Shown here in pieces: positions 13,898 to 15,162 of a DNA stretch of 15,162 nt (position 1 is the stretch's first letter; each line of letters opens with the position of its first letter). The notes beneath the pieces are model-generated. The model did not search any database, was not told where the DNA came from, and was given only the letters and a program-made list of their open reading frames with translations. The stretch is from Gammaproteobacteria bacterium (GTDB taxonomy: Bacteria; Pseudomonadota; Gammaproteobacteria; HK1). The DNA lies in assembly GCA_022822245.1 (NCBI GenBank), contig JAJECB010000399.1:1-15162 (forward strand), given 5' to 3'. Both the position numbers and the translations under genes were made by a program.

Positions 13898-15097
13898 GTG
13901 CCGGAGTACGAGTACGAGGTCATCGATCGCAACGGCCAGGTCGTGAAGGGGCAGGCCGAAGCGGTGTCCGTGACGGACCTCGTCCGGGGCCTGAGCTCCG
14001 AGGGCCACACCGTCGTCGAGGTCAACGAGCGCCGCGCCGGCAGCCGCGCCCCGATCTTTCGCCGCCGCTCCCGCCTCCAGGACCACGTGGTGGCGTTCCA
14101 CGAGCTCGCGACCCTTCTCGAGTCCGGGGTGTCGCTCGCCGACGCGGTGCTTGCCCAGGCCCGCGGCAGCAGCCACCCCGAGCTCGCGAGCGCCTTCGAC
14201 GCGATCGCCCGCGCGCTCCTCCGGGGGCAGAGCTTCCGCGAGTCCCTCCGCGCGGGCGGCCTCTCGCTCCCCAACTACGTCTACTATCTCGTCGAGGCGG
14301 GCGAGCTGAGCGGCCACCTCGCCGAGGCCCTCCGCCAGGCCGTCGTGCAGATGCAGTACGACCAGCGCACCGCCGCCGAGGTCCGAAGCGCCCTCACCTA
14401 TCCCGCGATCCTCATCGCCTCCGGCTTCGCCGCCGTCCTCCTCGTCTTCGTCTTCGTCATCCCGCAGTTCTCGAACCTCCTCGAGGACGCCGCCGAGCTG
14501 CCCCTTCTCGCCGAGGCGGTCCTTCGCACCGGGGTCTGGTTCAACGAGAGCGGCTGGCTGCTCGCCCCCGCGCTCGCCGCCGCCGTCCTCGTGGCGGTGG
14601 CGCTCGCGCGCCAGGCGGGCGCCCGGCAGCGCGCCCGGGACGTCCTCGCCGCCCTGCCGGTCCTCGGGAGCTGGTTCTCCGAGTCGGACACCGCCCGCTG
14701 GGCGTCCGTCATGAGCGCCCTCCTCGCGAGCCGGGTGGGGCTCATGGAAGCCCTCGCCCTCGCCTCGCGCGGGGTCGGGGTCTCGCGGCGCCGGGCCGCC
14801 CTGGAGCAGGCGACCGGCGACGTGCGCGGCGGCGCGCCCCTCTCCGAGGCGCTCGAGAAGCGGAGCGCCCTCACCCCCACCGGCTACAACCTGCTCCGGG
14901 TCGGCGAGCAGTCCGGCCAGCTCGCCGAGATGCTGCGGGCCCTCGCCACCCTCTACGAGGAGAACAGCAAGCGCCGCATGAAGCGCGTCCTCACCCTGAT
15001 CGAGCCGGTCGCGGTGCTGTTGATCGGCGGTTTCCTCGGCGTCATCATGATCGGCATCATCCTGGCGATCACCAGTGTCAACGACATGGCATTCTGA
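13898..15097 (+). CDS. gspF: GspF/PilC-family inner-membrane platform protein
   Basis: A 399-aa polytopic protein that forms the inner-membrane platform of a type II secretion or type IV pilus machine and couples the ATPase to pseudopilus growth. The N-terminal cytoplasmic part begins PEYEYEVIDRNGQVVKGQ, typical of the family. Two homologous T2SSF domains follow (about 65-190 and 268-392), each with a GExSGxL-like motif (GELSGHLAE at 135-143, GEQSGQLAE at 336-344). Membrane segments lie near 169-190, 219-238 and 369-392. The start is GTG at 13898, 6 bases after the gspE-like stop, with GAGGA inside the end of that gene serving as a likely Shine-Dalgarno. Length is standard. The two form an operon that may continue past the window edge. 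Confidence 0.95.
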   Translation: MPEYEYEVIDRNGQVVKGQAEAVSVTDLVRGLSSEGHTVVEVNERRAGSRAPIFRRRSRLQDHVVAFHELATLLESGVSLADAVLAQARGSSHPELASAFDAIARALLRGQSFRESLRAGGLSLPNYVYYLVEAGELSGHLAEALRQAVVQMQYDQRTAAEVRSALTYPAILIASGFAAVLLVFVFVIPQFSNLLEDAAELPLLAEAVLRTGVWFNESGWLLAPALAAAVLVAVALARQAGARQRARDVLAALPVLGSWFSESDTARWASVMSALLASRVGLMEALALASRGVGVSRRRAALEQATGDVRGGAPLSEALEKRSALTPTGYNLLRVGEQSGQLAEMLRALATLYEENSKRRMKRVLTLIEPVAVLLIGGFLGVIMIGIILAITSVNDMAF

Positions 15098-15162
15098 GCC
15101 GGCCGGCCGGCCGCCGGCGGCCGGCGACGCCGGCGCGCGGGCGGCGGCGGCCGCCGCCACCG
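15098..15162. repeat. Near-pure G/C palindromic stretch at the window edge
   Basis: Only two of 65 bases are A or T. It contains repeated GGCC/CCGG steps and a perfect 16-bp palindrome, GGCGGCGGCCGCCGCC (15143-15158). It could be a structured intergenic element or terminator after gspF. No start codon with a ribosome site is visible before the edge. Confidence 0.4.

Noticed and set aside
12056..15160. 1034-residue minus-strand open frame opposite the gspE and gspF genes
   Set aside because: The product is repetitive charged sequence with no motif, antisense to two textbook genes.
1..15162. CRISPR array, prophage genes or insertion sequence
   Set aside because: No regularly spaced repeats, no phage structural genes and no transposase frame were seen on either strand.

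Overview
This is a GC-rich window (mostly coding, with strong third-position G/C bias). It looks like a Gram-negative proteobacterium, most likely an uncultured or little-studied gammaproteobacterial lineage. The basis is Pst permeases with extended N-termini, a selenide/water dikinase fused to a flavin dehydrogenase, and a GspE/GspF pair with an MshEN-type c-di-GMP motif. The taxonomic call is an inference, because no 16S or ribosomal gene is present.

Left part (minus strand, 1-3180): a phosphate uptake operon pstS-pstC-pstA, with pstA cut by the window edge. pstS has its own leader with a possible Pho box and a -10, plus a stem-loop. A second strong stem-loop lies between pstS and pstC and may set their expression ratio.

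Next (minus strand, 3178-5685): a selenium block made of a tRNA-Sec gene (anticodon UCA, encoded CCA) followed 63 bp later by selD. SelD is a fusion of an NADH dehydrogenase-like FAD protein and selenophosphate synthetase. It supplies selenophosphate for charging the tRNA. No selA or selB is in the window.

Middle (5686-12030): an accessory-looking segment. It holds a 318-bp stretch with inverted and direct repeats; an AbrB-type antitoxin and Doc/Fic-type toxin operon (+ strand) with an operator overlapping its -10; a convergent Uma2-family (DUF820) nuclease-fold gene; and two tandem secreted paralogues of the reprolysin-like metalloprotease type. The upstream protease has an intact HExxHxxGxxH site and a possible cysteine switch. 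In the downstream copy every zinc ligand, the catalytic Glu and the switch Cys are replaced, while the rest of the protein is kept. This protease/pseudoprotease pair is the most unusual item in the window.

Right part (+ strand, 12188-15097): a type II secretion / type IV pilus assembly pair, a GspE-like ATPase and a GspF-like inner-membrane protein 6 bp apart. The ATPase carries two 24-residue MshEN-type motifs, the first degenerate. The window ends in a 65-bp stretch that is almost pure G/C and palindromic.
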